Source: Ophiodon elongatus (lineage: Eukaryota > Chordata > Actinopteri > Perciformes > Hexagrammidae). Taken from it: DNA of 64,000 nt. The stretch covers positions 62,001 through 126,000 of the forward strand of contig JACSYO010001675.1 in assembly GCA_016806645.1 (NCBI GenBank). The letters run 5' to 3'. Position numbers and translations under genes: made by a program. Below, one piece after another: positions 1 to 12,338 of the stretch (its first letter is position 1; the number at the start of each line of letters is the position of its first letter). The notes under the pieces were generated by a model that saw only the letters and a program-made list of their open reading frames with translations, had not been told where the DNA came from and searched no databases.

Positions 1-3000
1 AGCCGAAACGTCTTTTCAGACCATAAAATTTGAAAATGCAGCTTTAAGGCAGAAAAATGATGAGAACGTCATGTATTAATGAAATTAACATGAAACGTGA
101 GAGTCTGCTGTACTGGGACAATTTTTTGAGGAAAATCAAGTAAACTGTGTATTTTTCAACAAAATCCACTTTTGGCCTCTTGCCAGCCGAAACGTCTTTT
201 AAGACCATGAATACTGGAAATGCAGCTTTAAGGCAGAAAAGTGATGAGAACATCATTTATTCATGAAATTAACTTGAAACTTGAGAGTCTGCTGTTCTGG
301 GACAATGTTTTGAGGAAAATCAAGTAACTCGGTGTATTTTTCAACAAAATCCACTTTTGGCCTCTTGCCATCCGAAACGTCTTTTAAGAGCATACAACGT
401 GGAAATGCAGCTTTAAGGCAGAAAAGTGATGAGAACATCATGTATTAATGAAATTAACTTGAAACTTGAAAGTCTGCTGTTCTGGGACAATGTTTTGAGG
501 AAAATCAAGTAAACGGTATTTTTCAACAAAATCCACTCTTGGCCTCTTGCCAGCCGAAACGTCTTTTCAGACAATGACTACTGAAAATGCAGCTTTAAGT
601 CAGAATAGTAATGAAAACGGCATGTATTCATGAAATTAACTTGAAACTTGAGAGTCTGCTGTTCTGGGACAATGTTTTGAGGAAAATCAAGTAAACTGTG
701 TATTTTTCAACAAAATCCACTTTTGGCACCTTGCCAGCCGAAACGTCTTTTAAGAGCATACAACGTGGAAATGCAGCTTTAAGGCAGAAAAGTGATGAGA
801 ACATCATGTATTCATGAAAATAACATGAAACTTGAGAGTCTGCTGTTCTGGGACAATGTTTTTAGTAAAATTAGATAAACTGTGTATTTTTCAACAAAAT
901 CCACTATTGGCCTCTTGCCAGCAGAAACGTCTTTTCAGACCATTAATTCTGAAAATGCAGCTTTAAGTCAGAATAGTAATGAAAACGTCATGTATTCATG
1001 AAATTAACTGAAACTTGAGAGTCTGCTGTTCTGGGACAATGTTTTGAGGAAAATTAAGTAAACTGTGTATTTTTCAACAAAATCTTGGCCTCTTGCCAGC
1101 GAAACGTCTTTTCAGACCATGAATACTGAAAATGCAGCTTTAAGGCAGAATAGTAATGAAAACGTCATGTATTCTTGAAATTAACTTGAAACTTGAGAGT
1201 CTTCTGTTCTGGGACAATGTTTTGAGGAAAATTAAGTAAACTGTGTATTTTTCAACAAAATCCACTTTTGGCCTCTTGCCAGGCGAAACGTCTTTTCAGA
1301 CCATGAATACTGAAAATGCAGCTTTAAGGCAGAATAGTAATGAAAACGTCATGTGTTCATGAAATTAACTTGAAACTTGAGAGTCTTCTGTTCTGGCACA
1401 ATGTTTTGAGGAAAATTAAGTAAACTGTGTATTTTTCAACAAAATCCACTTTTGGCCTCTTGCCAGCCGAAACGTCTTTTCAGACCATGAATACTGAAAA
1501 TGCAGCTTTAAGGCAGAATAGTAATGAAAACGTCATGTATTCATGAAATTAACTTGAAACTTGAGAGTCTGCTGTTCTGGGACAATGTTTTGAGGAAAAT
1601 CAAGTAAACTGTGTATTTTTCAACAAAATCCACTCTTGGCCTCTTGCCAGCCGAAACGTCTTTTCAGACCATGAAAATATTGAAAATGCAGCTTTAAGGC
1701 AGAAAAATGATGAGAATGTCATTTATTAATGAAATTAAAATGAAACGTGAGAGTCTGCTGTACTAGGCCTATTTTTTGAGGAAAATCAAGTAAACTGTGT
1801 ATTTTTCAACAAAATCCACCTTTGGCCTCTTCCCAGCCGAAACGTCTTTTAAGACCATAATAGTGGAAATTCAGCTTTAAGGCAGAAAAGTGATGAGAAC
1901 ATCATTTATTCATGAAATTAACTTGAAACTTGAGAGTCTGCTGTTCTGGGACAATGTTTTGAGGAAAATCAAGTAACTCGGTGTATTTTTCAACAAAATC
2001 CACTTTTGGCCTCTTGCCATCCGAAACGTCTTTTAAAAGTATACAACGTGGAAATGCAGCTTTAAGGCAGAAAAGTGATGAGAACATCATGTATTAATGA
2101 AATTAACTTGAAACTTGAAAGTCTGCTGTTCTGGGACAATGTTTTGAGGAAAATCAAGTAAACGGTATTTTTCAACAAAATCCACTCTTGGCCTCTTGCC
2201 AACCGAAATGTCTTTTCAGACCATGACTACTGAAAATGCAGCTTTAAGTCAGAATAGTAATGAAAACGGCATGTATTCATGAAATTAACTTGAAACTTGA
2301 GAGTCTGCTGTTCTGGGACAATGTTTTGAGGAAAATCAAGTAAACTGTGTATTTTTCAACAAAATCCACTTTTGGCACCTTGCCAGCCGAAACGTCTTTT
2401 AAGAGCATACAACGTGGAAATGCAGCTTTAAGGCAGAAAAGTGATGAGAACATCATGTATTCATGAAATTAACATGAAACTTGAGAGTCTGCTGTTCTGA
2501 GATAATTTATTGAGGAAAATCAAGTAAACTGTGTATTTTTCAACAAAATCCACTTTTGACCACTTCCCAGCCGAAACGTCTTTTGAGAGCACACAATGTG
2601 GAAATGCGGCTTTAGGCAGAAAAGTGATGAAATCATCATGTATTCATGAAATTAACATGAAACTTGAGAGTCTGCTGCTCTGGATCAATGTATTGAGGAA
2701 AATCAAATAAACTGTGTAGTTTTTCAACAAAATGCACTGTTGGCCTCTTCCCAGCCGAAAAGTCTTTTCAAACCATAAATACTGAAAATGCAGCTTTGAG
2801 GCAGAAAAGTGATGAAAAGAAAATATATTCATGAAATTAACATTAAATTTGAAAGTTTGCTGTTCTGGTACAATTTTTTGAGGAAAATCAAGTGAACTGT
2901 GTATTTTTCAACAAATTCCACCTTTGGCCTCTTCCCAGCCGAAACGTCTTTTCAGACCATAAGTACTGAAAATGCAGCTTTAAGGCAGAAAAGTGATGAA

Positions 3001-3014
3001 AACATCATGTAGTC
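1..3014 (+). repeat. ~184-bp satellite array, block 1
   Basis: Head-to-tail monomers: the landmark AGCCGAAACGTCTTTT recurs near 1, 185, 370, 552 and 738, giving a 182-186 bp period. Other landmarks are TTCAACAAAATCCACTTTTG and GCAGCTTTAAGGCAG. Neighbouring monomers tend to alternate between a 'GACCATGAATACTG' and a 'GAGCATACAACGTGG' version. The segment from 1 to about 860 is repeated at about 1650-2510 (offset about 1649 bp, nine monomers), a higher-order repeat. Short open frames here are satellite reading frames and not genes. Confidence 0.95.
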
Positions 3015-3324
3015 AACTACTGTAGCTAACGACTGAGCTTCCATGGTGCGGCGCCGTACCTCTAACTCACTGATCCTCTCCTCCACCCTCGCAAACAAAC
3101 TACACGTATTACATGTATCATTATCATTAAAGGAGGCTTAGAATGGCTAAGCAGGTGACACACTGAGCAAGGGGGAGAAGGAGAGGGAGAGGAAGAGAAG
3201 GCAGTCATCGCGAAGCTGCTAAGCTTAAGTACAGTGGCTAACGTTAGCAAAAACCAAACAAAGTGCAAATAAAACTGCAGGATTAAGCGAGAAGCCGCTA
3301 CAAGAAGGAGGGAGATACTAGGTC
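3015..3324 (-). mobile_element. L2-clade LINE fragment: ORF1 start and part of 5' UTR
   Basis: On the minus strand this matches the first part of ORF1 and the adjoining 5' UTR of the complete LINE at 48335-53138 (the stretch rich in Ser/Pro followed by CSVCH and a short coiled-coil-like segment). The fragment is joined directly to satellite at 3014, with ORF1 cut off, and runs into the piggyBac-like insertion at 3325. The LINE 5' UTR resumes at 5132. ORF1 is frameshifted compared with the 52762-51872 copy, so this is a dead copy. Confidence 0.85.
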
Positions 3325-3677
3325 TTAACCCTCTTGTTGTCTGGGGTCATTCTGACGACAAATTAAATATTTTGCCATCAGAATATGTTTTTTATTCATC
3401 AAATGGTCTGAAAATAATGGGGGTTGTTGGATACTATGCTCTTCATGATTAAAATAAATTTTAAGTCATTTGATTGAATTATGGGTGATTTATTGAATTT
3501 AATAACTTCTGTTGTCCTCTGGGGTCAAAAAGACCCTGCAGCACAAAGTGGTGCAATGGGGCAAATTGTCACCCCATACTGCTTTCCAAAACATATTTGA
3601 TCTTGGATGTTTGATGTCTGGGGTCAAGCAATGGTCATGACAACAACAACAAAAAACAAACAGGTCTTTTCTCACAG

Positions 3678-4082
3678 GTGTTGGAGCATTGCATTTCACA
3701 TTTTAAAGAGACAGGCAGCACAATGAGGCGGCAGAAGCGTTATAATGCACAGGAGGCTTGTGAGCTCATTTTAAACTATGTTGGGGAAAAGAATGAGCAG
3801 GAGGACAATGCTGAACATGAGGGGGAGGAAGAATCAACTGATGAGGAGGATTCAGGATCAGAAGAGAAGGAGAATATTGATGAGGTGATAGATCCAACAT
3901 ACAGACCACATGCTACTTCTTCCTCTGAAGAAGCCCCCACATCGCCCGCTGAAGAAATGGAAGAAGGGTATGAAGTGAAGGAAAATGATGAACATGATGA
4001 TGAGGAAGGATATGAGAAAAAGAGTTCTGCTCCAGCTCTACCTCTGCAGCCACTGCCCCTCGCCCAGCCGCCCCTCACCTAG
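3678..4082 (+). pseudogene. piggyBac-like transposase, N-terminal remnant
   Basis: Open frame of 134 codons, very acidic from about residue 35 (runs of E/D with SEEKEN and YRPHATSS), resembling the unstructured N-terminal region of PGBD4-like piggyBac transposases. A more likely original start is the internal Met at 3723 (MRRQKRY). The frame ends in a Pro/Leu-rich tail and a stop at 4080-4082. The central RNase H-like domain with the catalytic Asp triad, normally several hundred residues, is absent: the sequence passes straight to the C-terminal zinc domain in another frame. A close copy lies on the minus strand at 21998-21600. Family assignment rests on this domain layout plus the TTAA ends. 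Confidence 0.75.
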
Positions 4083-4228
4083 CCGCCCCTCCTGGCCCAT
4101 CACCCAAAAGGAGTAGGTGCAAATTCTGCCCTCGCCAAAGTGATCTCAAAACATCGAAAATGTGCCAAAAATGCAATGCATACATCTGTAAAGATCACGC
4201 CATTACTACCTGCCTCGCATGCAACTGA
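4082..4228 (+). pseudogene. piggyBac transposase C-terminal cysteine-rich domain remnant
   Basis: Reads in frame 2 relative to the upstream remnant and ends at a TGA at 4226-4228. Cysteine pattern: RCKFCP, then KMCQKCNAYICKDH, then TCLACN at the extreme C-terminus. This is the zinc-binding cysteine-rich domain that ends piggyBac transposases and binds the terminal repeats. It is separated from the N-terminal remnant by the core deletion and a frameshift. Confidence 0.75.
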
Positions 4229-4379
4229 GGGCACATTCAGACTGTTTTTATTCTGAAAAGTTAGTTTTGAAAAGTGAAATATTTTGGAAATGAATGTTGA
4301 CATGTTCTATATGTCAGGAAATGAGTTGGACTAAAGTTGACTAAAAAGTTGAAACAGAGAGCTGGGTGATAATTTCTAC

Positions 4380-5110
4380 TGAATGCTTGATAAACAGTCA
4401 AACCAGACGGGGTCATTTTTGACACGGGAGGACAACAGGTGTTGCCATTAAAAAAATTGAAGCGCTTTAAAAACAGCATCCTATCTTAACTTTGACATTT
4501 ACAAGTCTGTGATGATCTCATGGGACTCGGATTGTTAACTATAGTCAGAATAATTGATGATTTTATTTATTTTTACTCCAAAACAAGGTAAAGGTTCATG
4601 TAAATGAGGTCTTATTGGCCTTAAATTTCAAATGGAATAAATAAATGGTGTTATTGTGTTTGAATGAAGTTGGTATTAAAGGTGTAACACAGAATTGGGT
4701 GAAGTATCCACTTTGTATTCTTTAAATGACAGTCAAACCAGACGGGGTCAATTTTGACCCCAGAGGACAAAAGGTGTGATTATGTGCTGCCATGAGAAAA
4801 ATGTAAATGATTCAAAAACAGCATCCTCACTAAACTTTGACATATACCACTCTGTGACAGGTCAACTAGTCAAAATAATATAAAGTCAAAATAATACCCT
4901 GCTTTCATTGTTTCATTTAATTGTCACTGAAAAACAGGGTATACTTTTAGGCCTATTGTCCCTGAATTCCAAAACAAAGGGGAAAATGTGTGGACTGAAG
5001 TAAGACTAAAGGTGTAAAACAGAATTGATTGACAACTATATGCTTTAAAAAACAGTCAAACCAGGTGGGGTTATTTTAGACCCTAGAGGACAAAAGATGT
5101 ATGGCAATCG
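4380..5110 (+). repeat. tandem ~325-bp units in the piggyBac 3' region
   Basis: A block starting CAGTCAAACCAG and containing GGGGTCA..TTTTGACCCC followed by GAGGACAAAAGGTGT occurs near 4398, 4731 and 5052, spaced about 334 and 321 bp apart. The intervening stretches also match (CAGCATCC..ACTTTGACAT near 4480 and 4823). The central GGGGTCA/TGACCCC is palindromic, and CTGGGGTCA recurs in the left end (about 3343, 3514, 3609). Confidence 0.75.
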
Positions 5111-5131
5111 GGAGGACATTATGAGGGTTAA

Positions 5132-5283
5132 GATGTACAGCAGGTAATTAACCGCTTGTACTGAAGAATATCAAACAATATCACACAATTAACTTGATTT
5201 AGCTGGAACTGTGAAAGTACACTATAGGACAACAGGTGACACGCTGGCAATCGGAAGTGAGGCAATACGTTTACCGTAGATAA
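5132..5283 (-). mobile_element. L2 LINE 5' UTR, distal part
   Basis: Continues the LINE after the piggyBac insertion: GATGTACAGCAGGTAATTA through ACGCTGGCAATCGG to TTACCGTAG, matching the 5' UTR of the complete copy at about 52866-53010. It joins satellite at about 5284. The same LINE/satellite junction (TAAGATGTTCCCAGCC) is seen near 12808 and, inverted, near 20770. Confidence 0.8.
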
Positions 5284-8200
5284 GATGTTCCCAGCCTGAA
5301 ACACCTTTTGAGAGGATAAAAACTAAAAATGCAGCTGCATGGCAGAAAAGTGATGGAAACATCATATATTCATGAATATAACATGAAACTGGAAAGTCAG
5401 CTGTTCTGGGACAATGTACAGAGGAATATCAAGTAAACTTTGTATTTTTCAACAAAATCCACTTTTGGCCTGTTCGCAGGCTGAAACGCCTTTTGAGACC
5501 ATAAAAACTGAAAATGCAGCTGAATGGTAGAAAAGAAATGGAAACATCATGTTTTCATGAATATAAAATGAACATGAATATTCCATCATATATTCATGAA
5601 TATAACATGAAACTTGAAAGTTAGCTGTTCTGGTTCACTTTATAGAGGAATATCAAGTAAACTGTGTATTTTTCAACCAAATCAACTTTTGGCCTCTTCC
5701 CAGCCGAAACGTCTTTTAAGAGCATTAATACTGAAAATGCAGCTTTAAGGCAGAAAAATGATGAGAACATCATGTATTCATGAAATTAACATGACACTTG
5801 AAAGTCTGCTGTTCTGGGAAAATGTTTTGAGGAAAATCAAGTAAACTGTGTATTTTTCAACAAAATCCACTTTTGGCCTCTTGCCAGCCGAAACGTCTTT
5901 TAACAGCACACAACGTGGAAATGCTGCTTCAAGGCAAAATAGTAATGAAAATATCATGTATTAATGAAATTAACTTGAAACTTGAGAGTCTTCTGTTCTG
6001 GGACAATGTTTTGAGGAAAATCAAGTAAACTGTGTATTTTTCAACAAAATCCACTTTTGGCCTCTTCCCAACCGAAACGTCTTTTCAGACCATGAATACT
6101 GAAAATGCAGCTTTAAGGCAGAAAAATGATGAGAACATCATGCATTCATGAAATTAACATGACACTTGAAAGTCTGCTGTTCTGGGAAAATGTTTTGAGG
6201 AAAATCAAGTAAACTGTGTATTTTTCAATAAAATCCACTTTTGGCCTCTCGTCAGCCGAAACGTCTTTTGACAGCACACAACGTGGAAATGCTGCTTCAA
6301 GGCAAAATAGTAATGAAAATATCATGTATTAATGAAATTAACTTGAAACTTGAAAGTCTGCTGTTCTGGGACAATGTTTTGAGGAAAATCAAGTAAACTG
6401 TGTATTTTTCAACAAAATCCACTTTTGGCCTCTTACCAGCTGAATACTGAAAATGCAGCTTCAAGGCAGAAAAATGATGAGAACATCATGTATTCATGAA
6501 ATTAACATGACACTTGATAGTCTGCTGTTCTGGGACAATGTTTTGAGGAAAATCAAGTAAACTGTGTATTTTTCAACAAAATCCACTTTTGGCCTCTTGC
6601 CAGCCGAAACGTCTTTTAACAGCATACAACGTGGAAATGCTGCTTTTCAGGCAGAATAGTAATGAGAACATCATGTATTAATGAAATTAACTTGAAACTT
6701 GAAAGTCAGCTGTTCTGGGACAATGTTTTGAGGAAAATCAAGTAAACGGTATTTTTCAACAAAATCCAGTTTTGGCCTCTTGCCAGCAGGAAGGTCTTTT
6801 CAGACCATGAATACTGAAAATGCAGCTTTAAGGCAGAAAAGTGATGAGAACATCGTGTATTCATGAAATTAACTTAAAACTTGAGAGTCTGCTGTTCTGG
6901 GACAATGTTTTGAGGAAAATCAAGTAAACTTTGTATTTTTCAACAAAATCCACTTTTGGCCTCATGCCAGCCGAAACGTCTTTTAAGAGCATACAATGTT
7001 GAAATGAAGCTTTAAGTCAGTAAACTGATGAAAACATCAAGTTACCCTGAAAGTAACTTGAAACTTGAGAGTCTGCTTTTCTGGGACAATGTTTTGAGGA
7101 AAATCAAGTAAACTGTGTATTTTGAAACAAAATCCACTTTTGGCCTCTTCGCAGGCTGAAACGCCTTTTGAGACCATAAAAACTGAAAATAATTTTTTCA
7201 GGTAGAAAACTGATGGAAACATCAAATATTCATGTACATAACATGAAGCTAGAAAGTCTGCTATTCTGGGAGACGTTATAGAGGAATATCAAGTAAATTG
7301 TCTATTTTACAACAAAATCCACTTTTGGCCTCTTCGCAGGCTAAAACGCATTTTGAGACCATAAAAACTGAAAATTATTTTTTAAGGCAGAAATTTGATT
7401 CAAACATCATGTATTCATGAATATAACATGAACCTTGAAAGTTCGCTCTTCTGGGAGATGTTATAGAGGAATATCAAGTAAACTGTGTATTTTGCAACAA
7501 AATCCACTTTTGGCCTGTTCGCATGCTGAAACACATTTTGAGACCATAAAAAATGAAAATTCTTGTTTTAGGCAGAAAAGTGATGGAAACATCATATATT
7601 CATATACATAACATGAACCTTGAAAGTATGCTATTCTGGGAGACGTTATAGAGGAATATCAAGTAAACTGTGTATTTTAAAACAAAATCCACTTTTGGCC
7701 TCTTCGCAGGCTGAAACGCGTTTTGAGACCATAAAAAAAGAAAATTAATTTTAAGCCAGAAAGATGATGGAAACATCAAATATTCATGTACATAACATGA
7801 CGCTTGAAAGTCTGCTCTACTGGGAGACGTTATCGAGGAATATCAAGTAAACTGTGTACTTTACAACAAAATCCACTTTTGGCCTCTTCGCAGGCTGAAA
7901 CGCCTTTTAAGACCATAAAAAATGACAATTCTTTTTTAAGGCAGAAAGGTGATTCAAACGTCAAGTATTCATGTACATAACATGAACCTTGAAAGTATGC
8001 TATTCTGGTAGACGTTATCTTGGAATATCAAGTAAACTATGTATTTTACAACAAAATCAACTTTTGGTCTCTTCGCAGGCTGTAATGCCTTTTGAGACAA
8101 TAAAAACTGAAAATTATTTTTTTAAGGCAGAAAGGTGATTCAAACATCATGTATTCATGTACATAACATGAATCTTAAAAGTCTGCTATTCTGGGAGACG

Positions 8201-11200
8201 TTATAGAGGAATATCAAGTAAATTGTGTATTTTACAAATGAATCCACTTTTGGCCTGTTCGCATGCTGAAACGCCTTTTGAGACCATAAAATCTGAAAAT
8301 TCATTTTTAAGCCAGAAAGGTGATGGAAACATCAAATATTCATGTACTTAACATGACGCTTGAAAGTCTGCTATACTGGGAGACGTTATAGAGGAATATC
8401 AAGTAAACTGTGTATTTTACAACAAAATCCACTTTTGGCCTCTTCGCAGGCTGAAACGCGTTTTGAGACCATAAAAAATGACAATTCTTTTTTAAGGCAG
8501 AAAGGTGATTCAAACATCATGTATTCATGAATATAACATGAAACTTGAAAGTCTGCTCTTCTGGGAGACTTTATAGAGGAAAATCAAGTAAACTGTGTAT
8601 TTTGAAACAAAATCCACTTTTGGCCTCTTCGCAGGCTGAAACGCGTTTTGAGACCATAAAAACTGAAATGTATTTTTTAAGCCAGAAAGGTGATTCAAAC
8701 ATCATGTATTCATGAATACAACATGATCCTTGAAAGTTCGCTCTTCTGGGAGACGTTATAGAACAATATCAAGTAAACTGTGTATTTTACAACAAAATCC
8801 ATTTTTGGCTTGTTCGCAGGCTGAAACGCGTTTTGAGACCATAAAAACTGAAAATTCATTTCTAAGCCAGAAAGGTGATGGAAACATCATGTATTCATGA
8901 GTATAACATGAACCTTGAAAGTTAGCTCTTCTGGGAGATGTTATAGAGGAAACTCAAGTAAACTGTGTATTTTGAAACAAAATCCACTTTTGGCCTCTTC
9001 GCATGCTGAAACGCGTTTTGAGACCATAAAAACTGAAAATTCTTTTTTAAGCCAGAAAGGTGATGGAAACATCAAATATTCATATACATAACATGAAGCT
9101 TGAACGTTTGCTATACTGGGAGACGTTATAGAGGAATATCAAGTAAACTGTTTATTTTACAACACAATCCGCTTTTGGCCTCTTCGCAGGCTGAAACTTC
9201 TTTTGAGACCATAAAAGCTGAAAATTATTTTTTAAGGCAGAAAGGTGATGGAAACATCATGTATTCATGAATATAACATGAACCTTGAAAGTTAGCTCTT
9301 CTGGGAGATGTTACAGAGGAAAATCAAGTAAACTGTGTATTTTGAAACAAAATCCACTTTTGGCCTGTTCGCAGGCTGAAACGCGTTTTGAGACCATAAA
9401 AACTGAAAATTCATTTCTAAGCCAGAAAGGTGATGGAAACATCATGTATTCATGAATATAACATGAACCTTGAAAGTTAGCTCTTCTGGGAGATGTTATA
9501 GAGGAAAATCAAGTAAACTGTGTATTTTGAAACAAAATCCACTTTTGGCCTCTTCGCAGGCTGAAACGCATTTTGAGACCATAAAAAATGAAAATTCTTT
9601 TTTCAGGCAGAAAAGTGATGGAAACATCATATATTCATGTACATAAAATGAATCTTAAAAGTCTGCTGTTCTAGGAGACGTTACAGAACAATATCAAGTA
9701 AACTGTGTATTTTACAACAAAATCCATTTTTGGCCTGTTCGCAGGCTGAAACGCCTTTTGAGACCATAAAAGCTGAAAATTATTTTTTAAGGCAGAAAGG
9801 TGATTCAAACATCATGTATTCATGAAATTAACATGAAACATCAGAGTCTACTGTTCTGGGACAATGTACTGAGGATAATAAAGTAAACAGTGTATTTTTC
9901 AAGAAAATCCAGTTTTTTGGCCTCTTCCCAGCCGAAACTTCTTTTGAGAGCTTACAACGTGGAAATGCAGCTTTAAGGCAGAAAAATTATGAGAACATCA
10001 TGTATTCATGAAAATAAAATGAAACTTGAGAGTCTGCTGTTCTGGGACAATGTATTCAGGATAATCAAGTAAACAGTGTATTTTTCAATAAATTCCACTT
10101 TTGGCCTCTTCCCAGCCGAAATGTCTTTTGCATACAACGTGGAAATGCAGTTTTAAGGGAGAAAAGTGATGAAAACATCATGTATTCATGAAATTAAAAT
10201 GAAACTTGAAAGTTTGCTGTTCTGGGACAATGCTTTGAGGAAAATCAAGTAAACAGTGTATTTTTCAACAAAATCCACTTTTGGCCTCTTGCCAGCTGAA
10301 ATGTATTTTGAGAGCATACAACGTGGAAATGCAGTTTTAATGCAGAAAAATTATGAGAACATCATGTATTCATGAAATTAAAATGAAACTTGAGAGTCTG
10401 TTGTTCTGAGATAATGTATTTAGGAAAATCAAGTAAACTGTGTATTTTTCAACAAAATCCACTTTTGGCTTGTTGCCAGCCGAAACGTATTTTAAGAGCA
10501 TACAATGTGGAAATGCAGCTTTAAGGCATAAAGATTATGAGAACATCATGTATTCATGGAATTAAACTGAAACTTGAGAGTCTGCTGTTCTGGGACAATG
10601 TATTGAGTAAAAGCAAGTAAACTGTGCATTTTTCAACAAATTCCACTTTTGGCCTCTTCCCAGCCGAAAAATCTTTTGAGAGAATACAACGTGGAAATGC
10701 AGCTTTAAATCAGAAAAGTGATGAAAACGTCATGCATTCATGAAATTAACATGAAACTTGAGAGTTAGCTGTTCTGAGATAATGTATTTAGGAAAATCAA
10801 GTAAACTGTGTATTTTTCAACAAATTCAACTTTTGGCCTCTTCCCAGCCGAATATTCTTTTGAGAGAATACAACGTGGAAATGCAGCTTTAAGTCAGAAA
10901 AGTGATGAAAACGTCATGCATTCATGAAATTAACATGAAACTTGAGAGTTAGCTGTTCTGAGATAATGTATTTAGGAAAATCAAGTAAACTGTGTATTTT
11001 TCAACAAATTCCACTTTTGGCCTCTTCCCAGCCGAATATTCTTTTGAGAGAATACAACGTGGAAATGCAGCTTTAAGGCAGAAAAGTGACTAGAACATCA
11101 TGTATACATGAAATTAACATGAAACTTGAAAGTTTGCTGTTCTCTGACAATTCTTTGAGGAAAATCAAATAAACAGTATATTTTTCAACAGATTCAACTT

Positions 11201-11326
11201 TTGGATTCTTCCCAGCCAGAAACATCTTTTAAGATCATACAACCTGGAAATGCAGCTTTAAGGCAGAAAGATTATGAGAAAATCATGTATTCATGAAATT
11301 AACATGAAACTTGAGAGTCTGCTGTT
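5284..11326 (+). repeat. ~184-bp satellite array, block 2, two monomer variants
   Basis: Continuous tandem monomers. Variant B (GCAGGCTGAAACGCC, GGGAGACGTTATAGAGG, GGAATATCAAG, and an A/T run where variant A has GCAGCTTTAAGG) fills about 7130-9830 and the first units after 5284. Variant A (CAGCCGAAACGTC, GGGACAATGTTTTGAGG) fills about 5690-7130 and 9830-11326. Between 5720 and 6450 a dimer repeats at about 368 bp. No gene is seen. Confidence 0.95.
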
Positions 11327-12338
11327 ATATGCAAGAACAAGGTCGAGGGTGTGGTTAAAACAGTGAGTGGGTTTCTTTACACTCTGACAGAAGCTGATTG
11401 AATCTAATAATGAGATAAACGCAGTACTAAGGTTATCATTATCGACATCCACATGAATATTAAAGTCACCCACAATAATTACTTTATCTGTTTTAAGAAC
11501 TAAACTTCATAAAAACTCTGAAAATTCGGATAGAAATTCAGAATACGGACCTGGGGCCCGGTACACTATAACAAATAGAATTGGCTGTGGTGTTTTCCAG
11601 TTTGGATGTGAAAGACTAAGAACAATGCTTTCAAATGAGTTGTAGTTTAATTCAGGTTCATTAATAGGCTTGAGTCAAAGATAGCTGCTACTCCACCTCC
11701 TCGGCCGGTGCCTCGAGAAATGTGAGTTTATTATTAGATCAGATGTTACTTGGAGGAGTTGATTCATCTAGGCTGACATATTCTTCATGACAGCCAGGTT
11801 TCAGTAAGACAGAATGTGATTGTCTGATATTAAATAATTTACTAAAACAGCTTTAGATGACGAAGATCTGATATTTAAGAGTCCACATTTAATTCTCCTA
11901 TTTTGTTGCACTGTTGCGTTGGTGGTGTTAACTTTTATGAGATTATTTTGTATCACTCCTCTTCTGGTTACTTTTGATTTAATTAATTTAAGTGGCCGTT
12001 GGGCAGACACAGTCCCTATATAGTTTTGGGTGAGTAACTGCTCTAATGGAAGTTCAGAGAAGGGTGTAAGACTACAACTCTGCTTCTGCTTCCTGGTCTG
12101 AACTCTGGGTTGCCATGGATTAGCTCCCCAAACAAAGTTGGTCAGATTTGCAGAAATGAGATCCGCTGCATCCATCGTGGGATGAATGCCGTCTCTCCTA
12201 ATCAGACCAGGTTTTCCCCAGAAAGTCTCCCAATTATCAACGAAGCCCACATTGTTTGCTGGACACCTTGACAACCAGCGGTTGAATGATGCGGCTATAC
12301 ATCTCATCATTGACCAAATTTGGGAGAGGGCCAGAGAA
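11327..12338 (-). mobile_element. L2 LINE fragment: ORF1 esterase end and ORF2 endonuclease start
   Basis: Minus-strand match to 51100-52095 of the complete LINE. Reading 12330 to 11801, the frame carries the end of the ORF1 SGNH-like domain (RRDGIHPT, where Asp and His are expected catalytic residues) and runs without a stop into the ORF2 start (CGLLNIRS). The ORF1 stop TGA of the complete copy is TGG here. A second frame (11473-11291) has the endonuclease GDFNIH motif. Its edge at 11326/11327 is a direct join to satellite, and the other edge joins a piggyBac end at about 12339. Confidence 0.85.

Larger units (their letters stand above)
3325..5131 (+). mobile_element. piggyBac-like transposon with TTAA target duplications
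   Basis: The element proper is 3329-5127 (1799 bp), flanked by TTAA at 3325-3328 and 5128-5131, and sits in the LINE 5' UTR at a site where the uninterrupted LINE copy (about 52860) reads GTTTAAGATG. Terminal inverted repeats are short and imperfect: CCCTCTTGTTGTC on the left and CCCTCATAATGTC on the complementary right end (10 of 13 identical). TTAA duplication and CCC ends are diagnostic of the piggyBac superfamily. It encodes only the acidic N-terminus (3678-4082) and the C-terminal cysteine-rich domain (to 4228); the DDD catalytic core is missing, so it could move only with transposase supplied in trans. Confidence 0.88.

Noticed and set aside
44..2832. Minus-strand open frames of 60-70 codons recurring in the satellite (MMFSSLFCLKAAFP-type)
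   Set aside because: They repeat with the satellite period, differ only by monomer variants and are interrupted at random; they are by-products of the repeat.
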